Part shown: positions 56,832 through 64,000 of the stretch, piece by piece
Position numbering within the stretch: position 1 is the first letter of the stretch
Layout: each line of letters opens with the position of its first letter
Assembly: GCA_005887685.1 (NCBI GenBank)
Contig: VBHJ01000004.1
Location: 1 to 64,000, forward strand
Direction of reading: 5' to 3'
Origin: Chloroflexota bacterium
GTDB lineage: Bacteria > Chloroflexota > Dormibacteria > Dormibacterales > Dormibacteraceae
Length of the DNA: 64,000 bases
Translations under genes and position numbers: made by a program
Notes under the pieces: model-generated
Databases searched by the model: none
What the model was told of the DNA's origin: nothing
What the model saw: the letters and a program-made list of their open reading frames with translations, nothing else

Positions 56832-56847
56832 GAAGGGGACCGACCAT

Positions 56848-57813
56848 CTAGTAGATGGGAATCGTCCAGTCCTTGTACTTCGGTGTGTCACCACGCACCG
56901 CGCCGAAGTAGATGTTCTGCAGCTCCTGCGTGAACTCTCCAACCCGACCGTTGCCGACGGGCCGGCGGTCGACCTCGATCACGGGCGAGATCTGCGCCCC
57001 CGTCCCGCACAACAGCAGCTCGTCGCAGGTGTAGAGCTCGGTCCGATCGATGCTTCGCTCGAGCACCGGCAGGTTCAGCTCGTCCTTGATGACCTTGATC
57101 AACAGGCTGCGCGTGACGCCCTCGAGGATGTCGTCGGTCACCGGAGGCGTGATGAATGAGCCGTCCTTGAGCATGAACAGGTTTTCCGCCGAGCCCTCCG
57201 AGACATGGCCGTCGACGGAAAGGACGATGGCTTCATCGAAACCGCTCTCCACCGCCTCCGACTTGGCGAGCGCTGCCTGGGCGTAAGAACCCGTGATCTT
57301 GGCGCGGGCGGGCAGTGCCTGGTCCGGGACGCGTCGCCACGTGCTGACCATGCATCGAATTCCGGCTTCAACCTCGACGTAGTTGCCGAACGGAATGGCA
57401 TAGATGAAAAAGCCGCGATTCAGGTTGTGGAGCCGGACGCCGATCTCTTCGCTCGACGTGTAGAGCAGCGGCCGCACGTAGACGTCGGACTTGAACTCGT
57501 TGCGACGCAACAGCTCGACCGTGTAGCTCACGAGCTCTTCGGTCGAATAAGGGAGCTTCATTCGCATCACGTTGGCGGAGCGATGCATGCGGTCGTAGTG
57601 AGCCGCGGACTGGAGGAGGAAGAGCTGTTCTTTCTTTTCGTTCCAGTAGGCGCGGATGCCCTCGAAGACTGCCGTGCCGTAGTGAAGCGCATGCGTCATG
57701 AGGCCGAGCTTTACGTCGTTGTAGCGAGCGAACTCGCCTTCGAAGAAAACCCACGTGTTCGGATGCGCCGCCGGCTTCTTCACCGCGGCCTTCGCTTTGG
57801 TATCCACACCCAT
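56848..57813 (-). CDS. ilvE: Branched-chain amino acid aminotransferase
   Basis: TWVFFEGEFARYNDVKLGLMTHALHYGTAVFEGIRAYWNEKKEQLFLLQSAAHYDRMHRSANVM...GSYAQAALAKSEAVESGFDEAIVLSVDGHVSEGSAENLF. Confidence 0.95.
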   Translation of the reverse strand: MGVDTKAKAAVKKPAAHPNTWVFFEGEFARYNDVKLGLMTHALHYGTAVFEGIRAYWNEKKEQLFLLQSAAHYDRMHRSANVMRMKLPYSTEELVSYTVELLRRNEFKSDVYVRPLLYTSSEEIGVRLHNLNRGFFIYAIPFGNYVEVEAGIRCMVSTWRRVPDQALPARAKITGSYAQAALAKSEAVESGFDEAIVLSVDGHVSEGSAENLFMLKDGSFITPPVTDDILEGVTRSLLIKVIKDELNLPVLERSIDRTELYTCDELLLCGTGAQISPVIEVDRRPVGNGRVGEFTQELQNIYFGAVRGDTPKYKDWTIPIY

Positions 57814-57884
57814 CCGGCTAAGTGTATTGGCCTACCCCGCTTGCGGGGAGGCGCCAGACCTGCACGGGCGGCCTGCCTTCTGTT

Positions 57885-58271
57885 ATGGATAGCGGCGTGA
57901 GCCTGTACGGCATCATCGCCGACCTCCGCCGCGAGCATCCGACCCCGGCCGCGATGCAAACGCTGGACCTGGTGGTGGCGGAGCTGGGGCGGACCCGCGA
58001 CAACCTGAAGGAGGCCGTCGCCAACCTCGAAGGCAAGAGCCTGCCACCAGGGGGAAAGCCCGTCCTCGACGAGCTCGTCCAGCGGGGGCGCGAGCAGGGC
58101 GTGTACGACCTCGACTATGGCCCGGATCCTTATGACAAGCCGCCACCCGAGCCGCTGGACGAGGCGACCGCGGGTATCGGGTTCGTCATGGCGATCTCTT
58201 CGCTGGCAGCCATGGCGCTCGCCGTCCTGGCGGTCGTGCTCGGACTGCGGGCGATTCTCAGCACGCAATAA
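57885..58271 (+). CDS. Hypothetical membrane protein
   Basis: MDSGVSLYGIIADLRREHPTPAAMQTLDLVVAELGRTRDNLKEAVANLEG... with C-terminal TM segment. Confidence 0.6.
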   Translation: MDSGVSLYGIIADLRREHPTPAAMQTLDLVVAELGRTRDNLKEAVANLEGKSLPPGGKPVLDELVQRGREQGVYDLDYGPDPYDKPPPEPLDEATAGIGFVMAISSLAAMALAVLAVVLGLRAILSTQ

Positions 58272-58273
58272 AA

Positions 58274-58765
58274 GTGGCCGAGTACTCCTTCGACGTCGTC
58301 TCCGAGTTCAACCCCGCCGAGCTGACGAATGCGCTCGACCAGGCACGACGGGAGGTCGGGACCCGCTTCGACTTCAAGGACACGGCGACCGTTTTCGACC
58401 ATCGCGAAGGCCTGATCGTCATCGAGTCGGCGAGCGAAGACAGGGCGAAGGCGGCACTCCAGGTGCTGCGCGAGAAGGCCGCCCGGCGCCAGCTCTCGGC
58501 CAAGTTGTTCAAATCCGACGACCCAAAGACGGTGGGCAAGGGACGGGGCCAGATCGACGTCCACCTGAACGCGGGGATCACCGATGACATCGCGCGCGAC
58601 CTGCGCAAGCGAATCCAGAACGTCACCAGCAAGGTCCAGGTCCGCATCCAGGGCGATCAGCTTCGCGTCGTGGGCAAGGACAAGGACGCGTTGCAGCTCG
58701 TCATCAAGGCGCTGCGGGACGCCGAGGACATCCCTGTGCCGCTTCAGTTCACGAATTACCGCTAG
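58274..58765 (+). CDS. yajQ: YajQ family nucleotide (c-di-GMP)-binding protein
   Basis: YSFDVVSEFNPAELTNALDQARREVGTRFDFKDTATVFD...GITDDIARDLRKRIQNVTSKVQVRIQGDQLRVVGKDKDALQLVIKALR. Confidence 0.95.
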   Translation: MAEYSFDVVSEFNPAELTNALDQARREVGTRFDFKDTATVFDHREGLIVIESASEDRAKAALQVLREKAARRQLSAKLFKSDDPKTVGKGRGQIDVHLNAGITDDIARDLRKRIQNVTSKVQVRIQGDQLRVVGKDKDALQLVIKALRDAEDIPVPLQFTNYR

Positions 58766-58784
58766 CGCGGTCTAGCCTCATAAC

Positions 58785-59489
58785 GTGCTGGTCATTCCCG
58801 CGATCGACATCCTCGGTGGACGCTGCGTTCGCCTGACCCAGGGCGACTACAGCCACCCGATCGTGTATGCGGACGATCCGGCGGAGGTCGCACAGCGCTA
58901 CGTGACTGCGGGTGCGCACCACATTCATGTCGTCGACCTGGACGCGGCACGCGGTTCCGCGAGCAACATGCCCGTCATCGCGCGCATCCTCGAGCTGCCC
59001 GGCATCGAGCTGCAGGTTGCCGGTGGCGTTCGCAGCGTGGAAGCAGTTGACGCATTGCTCGAGGGCGGCGCGCATTGGGTCGTGATGGCCACCGCCGCGG
59101 TCCGCGACCCTCACCTTTTTGAACGCTGCGCGATAAAGCATCCGGGCAAGGTCCTGGCCGCGCTCGACGTCCGGGACAACAAGGCCGCGGTGAGCGGATG
59201 GCTCGACACCGATCCAGTCGCCGTCGGCGCACTCGTCAGCCGCTGGGAATTTCTGCCGCTCGCCGGAGTGATCCTGACCTGCATCGACCGCGACGGCACG
59301 ATGTCGGGTCCGGATTTGAAGACGCTGGCTCGAGTCCGCAAGATGACCAAGCTCGAGCTGCAGTATTCAGGTGGCCTGGCTTCGGTCGACGACCTGACCC
59401 GCGTGGCGGCGGCTGGAGCGCAGGCGGCCATCCTGGGCAAAGCGCTTTACGAAGGGCGGATCACGCTGGAGCAGGCCCTGGCGCGATGA
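58785..59489 (+). CDS. hisA: ProFAR isomerase HisA
   Basis: LVIPAIDILGGRCVRLTQGDYSHPIVYADDPAEVAQRYVTAGAHHIHVVDLDAARG...ILTCIDRDGTMSGPDL. Confidence 0.94.
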   Translation: MLVIPAIDILGGRCVRLTQGDYSHPIVYADDPAEVAQRYVTAGAHHIHVVDLDAARGSASNMPVIARILELPGIELQVAGGVRSVEAVDALLEGGAHWVVMATAAVRDPHLFERCAIKHPGKVLAALDVRDNKAAVSGWLDTDPVAVGALVSRWEFLPLAGVILTCIDRDGTMSGPDLKTLARVRKMTKLELQYSGGLASVDDLTRVAAAGAQAAILGKALYEGRITLEQALAR

Positions 59490-59878
59490 ACAGGCTCGCG
59501 GTGGTGGCGGCCACGCTTCTGCTGGTCGCCTGCGGAGGCCGCGAGACCCCCGATGACCAGGGACTTCACAACGACATCCAGCAGAGCACCAGCGGGGCCG
59601 AGGTGACGTTCGACGCGACGGTGAGCACTGACCCGGTGCAGAACGGCGATCACGAAGTCTTCGAGGTGAAGACGACCACGGGCGAGTCGCTCGAGATCGA
59701 CCACAACACGAGCCTCGCGCAGAACGTGCCCCTCCACAAGGGCGATGCGGTCGTCGTCCACGGCCAGCTGTACATCGACCCCGGGCCACGCTACGGCGTG
59801 CACTGCACGCACGCCCACACCTCGAGCGGTTGCCCAAACCCGGGCTGGATCGAGTACAACACCAATTACTACGAATGA
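59486..59878 (+). CDS. DUF3465-like lipoprotein
   Basis: MNRLAVVAATLLLVACGG lipobox; VTFDATVSTDPVQNGDHEVFEVKTTTGESLEIDHNTSLAQNVPLHKGDAVVVHGQLYIDPGPRYGVHCTHAHTSSGCPNPGWIEYNTNYYE. Confidence 0.75.
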   Translation: MNRLAVVAATLLLVACGGRETPDDQGLHNDIQQSTSGAEVTFDATVSTDPVQNGDHEVFEVKTTTGESLEIDHNTSLAQNVPLHKGDAVVVHGQLYIDPGPRYGVHCTHAHTSSGCPNPGWIEYNTNYYE

Positions 59879-59882
59879 GAGC

Positions 59883-59987
59883 GCGGAAGAGGACTCCGTC
59901 CCCTTCCGCGGACCATCCCCTCTGCCGGCCACGATTGGGAGGCGCTTGGCCGGGAATCGCGAGGTGACGGCCGGAATGAATCCGGCC
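59883..59987 (+). repeat. Bipartite two-hairpin intergenic element
   Basis: gcggaagaggactccgtccccttccgc (59883-59909), about 42-nt spacer, ggccggaatgaatccggcc (59969-59987). Confidence 0.8.
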
Positions 59988-60047
59988 TTATAGCCACGCG
60001 CTTGTCTTACCGAACTGACCCCAGGAGTCGTAGGTGAAAATGGACAC

Positions 60048-60212
60048 ATGAGGGGGAGTCGACGAGTGCGCCCAGCGCCAGGTAGCTTCCTTCGCAACTT
60101 CCTTGCCGGGTCGTATGGCCCGCTCGAGCGGCTGCGGGTGATGTCGGCCAACGTGCAGAGAAAGCGCGGCGGAAAGGGGTGCTGCGGGAACTACGGGGAG
60201 CCGGGTTGTTGA
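60048..60212 (+). CDS. Small Cys-rich protein, 54 aa, C-terminus CCGNYGEPGC
   Basis: MRGSRRVRPAPGSFLRNFLAGSYGPLERLRVMSANVQRKRGGKGCCGNYGEPGC*; SD-like AGGTGA upstream; below the length cut-off of the supplied ORF track. Confidence 0.6.
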   Translation: MRGSRRVRPAPGSFLRNFLAGSYGPLERLRVMSANVQRKRGGKGCCGNYGEPGC

Positions 60213-60271
60213 ATGACCAAAGATGAGGCCCGTGCGGCCGGTCTGATCAGCTAGGGGATACGGCGCCGGCC

Positions 60272-61027
60272 CTAAGACTTGCGGCGCGGGGCCTTGCGCG
60301 CCACCTGCCATACGGTGGCCTGCGCGACCGGCCGGACCACGATCTCGTCGATGTCCACGTGCGGCGGTCGCGTCACGGCGAAGACGACGCAATCGGCGAT
60401 GTCCTCGGCTGTCAGCGGCTTCAGCCCCTCATAGACCGCTCGGGCCGCCTTCCGGTCACCGTGGAACCGGACCAGGCTGAACTCCGTCTCGACCAGGCCG
60501 GGCGCGATCTCGGTCACGCGAACGGGCTCGCCGTTGAGCTCCAGGCGCAAAGTTTTCGTGATCGCCCGGACCGCGTGCTTGGCCGCGGTGTAACCCGCGC
60601 CGCCTTTGTATGTCTCGAAGCCGGCGATCGATCCGATGTTCACGACGTGTCCGTGCCTGGCTTTGCGCAGCAGAGGCAGGCAGGCACGCGTCATCCACAT
60701 GAGGCCAAGCACGTTGGTCTTCCACATGCCGATCCACTCATCGTCGTTGGCCTTCTCGATCGGGTTGAGACCCAGGGCTCCGCCCGCGTTGTTGACGAGC
60801 ACGTCGATGCGTCCGAATCGTTTCCCCACCTCGCGCACGAACTGGCTGATGCTTTCCTCATCGGTGACGTCGAGATGCAGGGCCACGCCGTCTTCACCAG
60901 CAACGCGTTGCAGGCGATCGACCCGGCGCGCTCCGACCACCACTCGGTAGCCTTGACGCCCGAGTGCGATCGCGGTCGCCGCCCCGATCCCCGACGAAGC
61001 CCCCGTGATCACCGCAACTGGAGTCAC
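60272..61027 (-). CDS. SDR family NAD(P)-dependent oxidoreductase
   Basis: VTPVAVITGASSGIGAATAIALGRQGYRVVVGARRVDRL...NNAGGALGLNPIEKANDDEW...YTAAKHAVRAITKTLRLEL. Confidence 0.92.
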   Translation of the reverse strand: MTPVAVITGASSGIGAATAIALGRQGYRVVVGARRVDRLQRVAGEDGVALHLDVTDEESISQFVREVGKRFGRIDVLVNNAGGALGLNPIEKANDDEWIGMWKTNVLGLMWMTRACLPLLRKARHGHVVNIGSIAGFETYKGGAGYTAAKHAVRAITKTLRLELNGEPVRVTEIAPGLVETEFSLVRFHGDRKAARAVYEGLKPLTAEDIADCVVFAVTRPPHVDIDEIVVRPVAQATVWQVARKAPRRKS

Positions 61028-61089
61028 ATTTGCCTCTTTGGTCAATGCATGCAAAAAATCGTTGCCGCCCAAGCGTAACCTAGAGAAAA

Positions 61090-61548
61090 ATGCTCGATGC
61101 GGCCGTCGCCTTCCTGGTCGTCCTTCTGATTGGAGCGGGGATTGTCGTGATGCTGGGGCCGCGGAGCGTGATGCGGCGCATCGCCTTTTTCCGCCACCCG
61201 GGCAAGATGGCGTCGTTTTTCGAGCCGCGCCGGCCGGTGGAGGTGGTGCCCCCATCGCTGAACCCGAAGACGCAACGGGTCGTCGTCGCGGCCGGCCGTC
61301 TGTCCAACTGGATGCGAGCCCACGGTCATGAAGACGTCGCCCGCGACATTCGCAATGCCGCCGCGCGTCTCAACGGCAACGAGGCGGCCGGGCTCTACGC
61401 CTTGCAGACCACGCTCCGCCGGATTCGTGTGGTCAACATCTCAGACACGACCGCCCAGGAGCGTTTGAAGGCCCTGGTCGGTGAGCTTCGCACCGCCGTG
61501 GACGACCGCTTCGAGCAGCTCGAGCTGCTGCCATTCGGAAAACCCTGA
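61090..61548 (+). CDS. Hypothetical protein with N-terminal TM helix
   Basis: MLDAAVAFLVVLLIGAGIVVMLGPRSVMRRIAFFRHPGKMASFFEPRRP... Confidence 0.65.
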   Translation: MLDAAVAFLVVLLIGAGIVVMLGPRSVMRRIAFFRHPGKMASFFEPRRPVEVVPPSLNPKTQRVVVAAGRLSNWMRAHGHEDVARDIRNAAARLNGNEAAGLYALQTTLRRIRVVNISDTTAQERLKALVGELRTAVDDRFEQLELLPFGKP

Positions 61549-61940
61549 CCGAGATTCCCCCGCAGAGACAGCGAATCAGCTCCGGCAATCCGTTCGAGCA
61601 GTCCTTCGGCTACTGTCGCGCCATCCGCATCGGCGACCGCGTCATGGTCTCAGGCACGGCGCCGGTCTGGCCCGATGGATCGGTTCAATCCGACGCCTAC
61701 ATCCAGGCCAAGCGCTGCTTCGAGATCATCGGCAACGCCCTGGCTGAGGCCGGGGCATCGCTCGACCAGGTGGTCCGGACCCGCATGTACGTGACGGGGT
61801 TGGACTGGGTCGACGCCGTGGGCAAAGCGCACGGAGAAGCCATGGCCAACGCGCGCCCGGTCGCCACCATGGTCGTGGTCAAAGACCTCATCGACGAACG
61901 CTGGAAGGTCGAGATCGAAGCCGAAGCGGTTATTGCTTAG
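61545..61940 (+). CDS. RidA family protein; proposed CTG start
   Basis: (L)TEIPPQRQRISSGNPFEQSFGYCRAIRIGDRVMVSGTAPVWPDGSVQSDAYIQAKRCFEIIGNALAEAGASLDQVVRTRMYVTGLDWVDAVGKAHGEAM; no ATG/GTG/TTG before internal ATG 61644. Confidence 0.85.
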   Translation: MTEIPPQRQRISSGNPFEQSFGYCRAIRIGDRVMVSGTAPVWPDGSVQSDAYIQAKRCFEIIGNALAEAGASLDQVVRTRMYVTGLDWVDAVGKAHGEAMANARPVATMVVVKDLIDERWKVEIEAEAVIA

Positions 61941-62394
61941 GCTTCGGCCCCTTGCCCGACTCGATGTAGCGCTTCAGCGACTCCATGTTCTTGTGGATCG
62001 CGGCTGCGTACTGTGGCCCCAACAGACCGCCCGCGAAGCGAAGCAATCCGCCCAGCTCGTAATCCATCTCATACACAAGGCGCGTCGAACCGTCCTTGCG
62101 CTGCATGTAGGTGTAGGACCACGTTCCCTTGAGCGGGCCCTTGATGAGCCGGCCCGCACATTTCTTCGGTTTGCTGTAGACGTCCTGCTCCACCTCGAGC
62201 GTCACCTTGTTTCCACCCGGGAGGTTCAGCGCGTAGCGGTAGCGCGTGCCTTTGCCAGGCGGCCCGTCATCCAACTTTTCCACCTTCTCGAGGTAAGAGG
62301 TCCACTTCGGCGCGTTCTTCACGTCCTCCGCGACCACTGCCCACACCCGCTCCACGGGGGCGTCGACGTCAATCGACTCGCGGATCTTCGCCAC
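61930..62394 (-). CDS. SRPBCC (START-like) family protein
   Basis: AKIRESIDVDAPVERVWAVVAEDVKNAPKWTSYLEKVEKLDDGPPGKGTRYRYALNLPGG. Confidence 0.85.
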   Translation of the reverse strand: MAKIRESIDVDAPVERVWAVVAEDVKNAPKWTSYLEKVEKLDDGPPGKGTRYRYALNLPGGNKVTLEVEQDVYSKPKKCAGRLIKGPLKGTWSYTYMQRKDGSTRLVYEMDYELGGLLRFAGGLLGPQYAAAIHKNMESLKRYIESGKGPKPKQ

Positions 62395-62413
62395 GTTGGG
62401 ATCATCGCATCGG

Positions 62414-63703
62414 ATGAGTGACGTTGTTCAGGCTCGGGTGTTGGGTGCCCTCCGCCACCGCAACTACCGGCTTTTCTTCACCGGTCAGATCATCTCGACG
62501 ATCGGCACCTGGATGCAGAGCGTGGCCATGCCGTGGCTCGCCCTGCAGCTCACGCACAACGGCCTTCTGGTCGGCCTGGTGCTGGCCGCGCAGTTCACGC
62601 CGATACTGATCGGCGGCCAGTTCGGCGGCATCGTCGCCGACCGCTTCCGCAAGCGCCGGATCTTGCTCGTCACCCAGTCTGCGTTCACGATTCCGTCGTT
62701 TGCGCTGTTCGCCGTAAGCGCCGGCGGTCACGCCCAGTACTGGATGGTCATCATCGCCGCCCTCGCCACCGGCACCATCAACCTCTTCGACGTGCCCGCT
62801 CGACAGGCCTTCATCGTCGAGATGGTCGGCAAGCAAGACCTGATGAATGCGATCGCCCTCAACTCATCGGTCTTCAACGGCGCCGCGGTGGTGGGGCCGT
62901 CGCTCGCCGGCGTGGTGATCGCCCTGGTCGGCGTGCCCCTTTGCTTCCTCGCCAACTCGGTCAGCTATCTCGGCGCGATAGCGGCCCTGCTGCTGATGCG
63001 GGACTTGCCGAACGTGATCCATGAGCACCACGAGCAGCCCTTCCTGTCGCGGCTCGCGCAGGGTGCTTCCTATGCACGCCATCAGCCGGTGGTGGGAGGG
63101 CTGCTGGTGGCGGTGGCGGTCTTCTCGCTTTTCGCCATGAACCGGCAGACGCTCATGCCTCTCTTCTCGGACCAGGTCCTCCACACGGGCGCACAGGGAT
63201 TCGGCTTCCTGCTCGGCGCGATGGGTCTTGGCGCGCTCACTGGCGCGCTCACGTTGGCGTTCATGCCCCACCTCGGCGCCGACCCACGCCGGCAGCTGTG
63301 GATGGCGGGCATCTGGGTTGCCGCGCTGCTCGAGTTCTCGATCTCGCGCGTGTTCGTGATCTCGCTCGTGACCCTTTTTGTTGCGGGCTACTGCCAGATC
63401 TCGTTCCTGGCGACCACGAACAACCGCATCCAGACCATCACGCCTGACCATTTGCGTGGGCGAGTGATGGCTCTTTACGTGCAGGCGTTTGCGGGAGTCG
63501 GGCCGATCGGAGCCATGCAGGCGGGGTTGCTCGCCACGCTGTTCGGCGCGCCCTGGGCGATGGCGATCGGCGCCATCGCGGCGGGCGCGGTCGTGCTCGC
63601 GATCAGGCTGCTGGTGCCGGAAGTCTTCGGTCAGCCGATGAAGACTTCGAGCACCGCCGAAACCGCGAGCGCGGGCACCAGCCAGCGCAGCGCCCGTACG
63701 TAG
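62414..63703 (+). CDS. MFS transporter
   Basis: RVLGALRHRNYRLFFTGQIISTIGTWMQSVAMPWLALQLTHNGLLVGLVLAAQFTPILIGGQFGGIVADRFRKRR. Confidence 0.9.
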   Translation: MSDVVQARVLGALRHRNYRLFFTGQIISTIGTWMQSVAMPWLALQLTHNGLLVGLVLAAQFTPILIGGQFGGIVADRFRKRRILLVTQSAFTIPSFALFAVSAGGHAQYWMVIIAALATGTINLFDVPARQAFIVEMVGKQDLMNAIALNSSVFNGAAVVGPSLAGVVIALVGVPLCFLANSVSYLGAIAALLLMRDLPNVIHEHHEQPFLSRLAQGASYARHQPVVGGLLVAVAVFSLFAMNRQTLMPLFSDQVLHTGAQGFGFLLGAMGLGALTGALTLAFMPHLGADPRRQLWMAGIWVAALLEFSISRVFVISLVTLFVAGYCQISFLATTNNRIQTITPDHLRGRVMALYVQAFAGVGPIGAMQAGLLATLFGAPWAMAIGAIAAGAVVLAIRLLVPEVFGQPMKTSSTAETASAGTSQRSART

Positions 63704-64000
63704 TCGGCAAACGCCGCCAGCACCCGATCGGTCCAACCGCCGCGCGCGTCCATGTGGATCGCGGCGGCGCCGAGCTGGATGGCCAGGCCACCCGCGATGA
63801 TGGCTGCGGGGATTTCGACGATGCCGTTCGGCACGATCCCCGTGAGCGCGAGCGTCCAGGACGAAAGCGCGGCGGCAAAGCCCAGCAGGAACCCGGGCGC
63901 GAACGTGAGCAGGAACCCGCTCAGACCCGCCGTCGTGATAGCAAGCACAGCCACCAGCAGGAAAGCCAGCACGTTGTGGCTGAAGACGGTGGCGACTTCG
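63631..64000 (-). CDS. SpoIIM-like (stage II sporulation protein M family) membrane protein, 5' end beyond window
   Basis: VATVFSHNVLAFLLVAVLAITTAGLSGFLLTFAPGFLLGF...GIVPNGIVEIPAAIIAGGLAIQLGAAAI. Confidence 0.65.
   Translation of the reverse strand, partial: EVATVFSHNVLAFLLVAVLAITTAGLSGFLLTFAPGFLLGFAAALSSWTLALTGIVPNGIVEIPAAIIAGGLAIQLGAAAIHMDARGGWTDRVLAAFADYVRALRWLVPALAVSAVLEVFIG

Noticed and set aside
57836-57849. ccccgcttgcgggg hairpin as a terminator or another bipartite element copy
   Set aside because: Very short stem, no T-tract, and lacks the second hairpin of the repeat family.
60213-60254. 13-codon ORF MTKDEARAAGLIS* after the small Cys-rich ORF
   Set aside because: Too short to support; no evidence beyond ATG adjacency.

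Overview
High-GC bacterial chromosome window, densely packed with about 60 protein-coding genes. I see no rRNA, tRNA, CRISPR array, IS element or prophage. Gene content (F420 biosynthesis plus F420-dependent G6PD, inositol-phospholipid/PIM-like genes, PdxST, DarA-type PII-like protein, CHASE2 cyclases) suggests a Terrabacteria lineage (Actinomycetota, Chloroflexota or Ca. Dormibacterota); this is inference, no search was run. Most genes are ordinary housekeeping or metabolism. Main points for follow-up: (1) a scrambled acyl-CoA carboxylase 3' end at the left edge: a perfect 110-bp tandem duplication that frameshifts the gene, a 135-bp tandem intergenic repeat, and a second C-terminal remnant differing only by synonymous changes over 13 codons; (2) a dispersed bipartite two-hairpin intergenic repeat with a variable spacer of about 41-44 nt; (3) a compact fgd-cofC-cofE-cofD operon in which cofD appears to start at CTG overlapping the cofE stop, with a similar CTGA junction at a RidA gene; (4) an ArsR-ino1-acyltransferase x2-PimA-like-PIP synthase-like lipid operon with paired ACATAAA-N6-TTTATGT operators bracketing a TATACT -10; (5) a paired GTCCGGAC-centred palindrome 42 bp apart upstream of glycerate kinase; (6) an unlisted 54-aa Cys-rich small ORF ending CCGNYGEPGC; (7) an ECF sigma factor fused to a ZAS-like Hx3Cx2C domain; (8) a frameshift/deletion in a DHA2-type MFS transporter gene.
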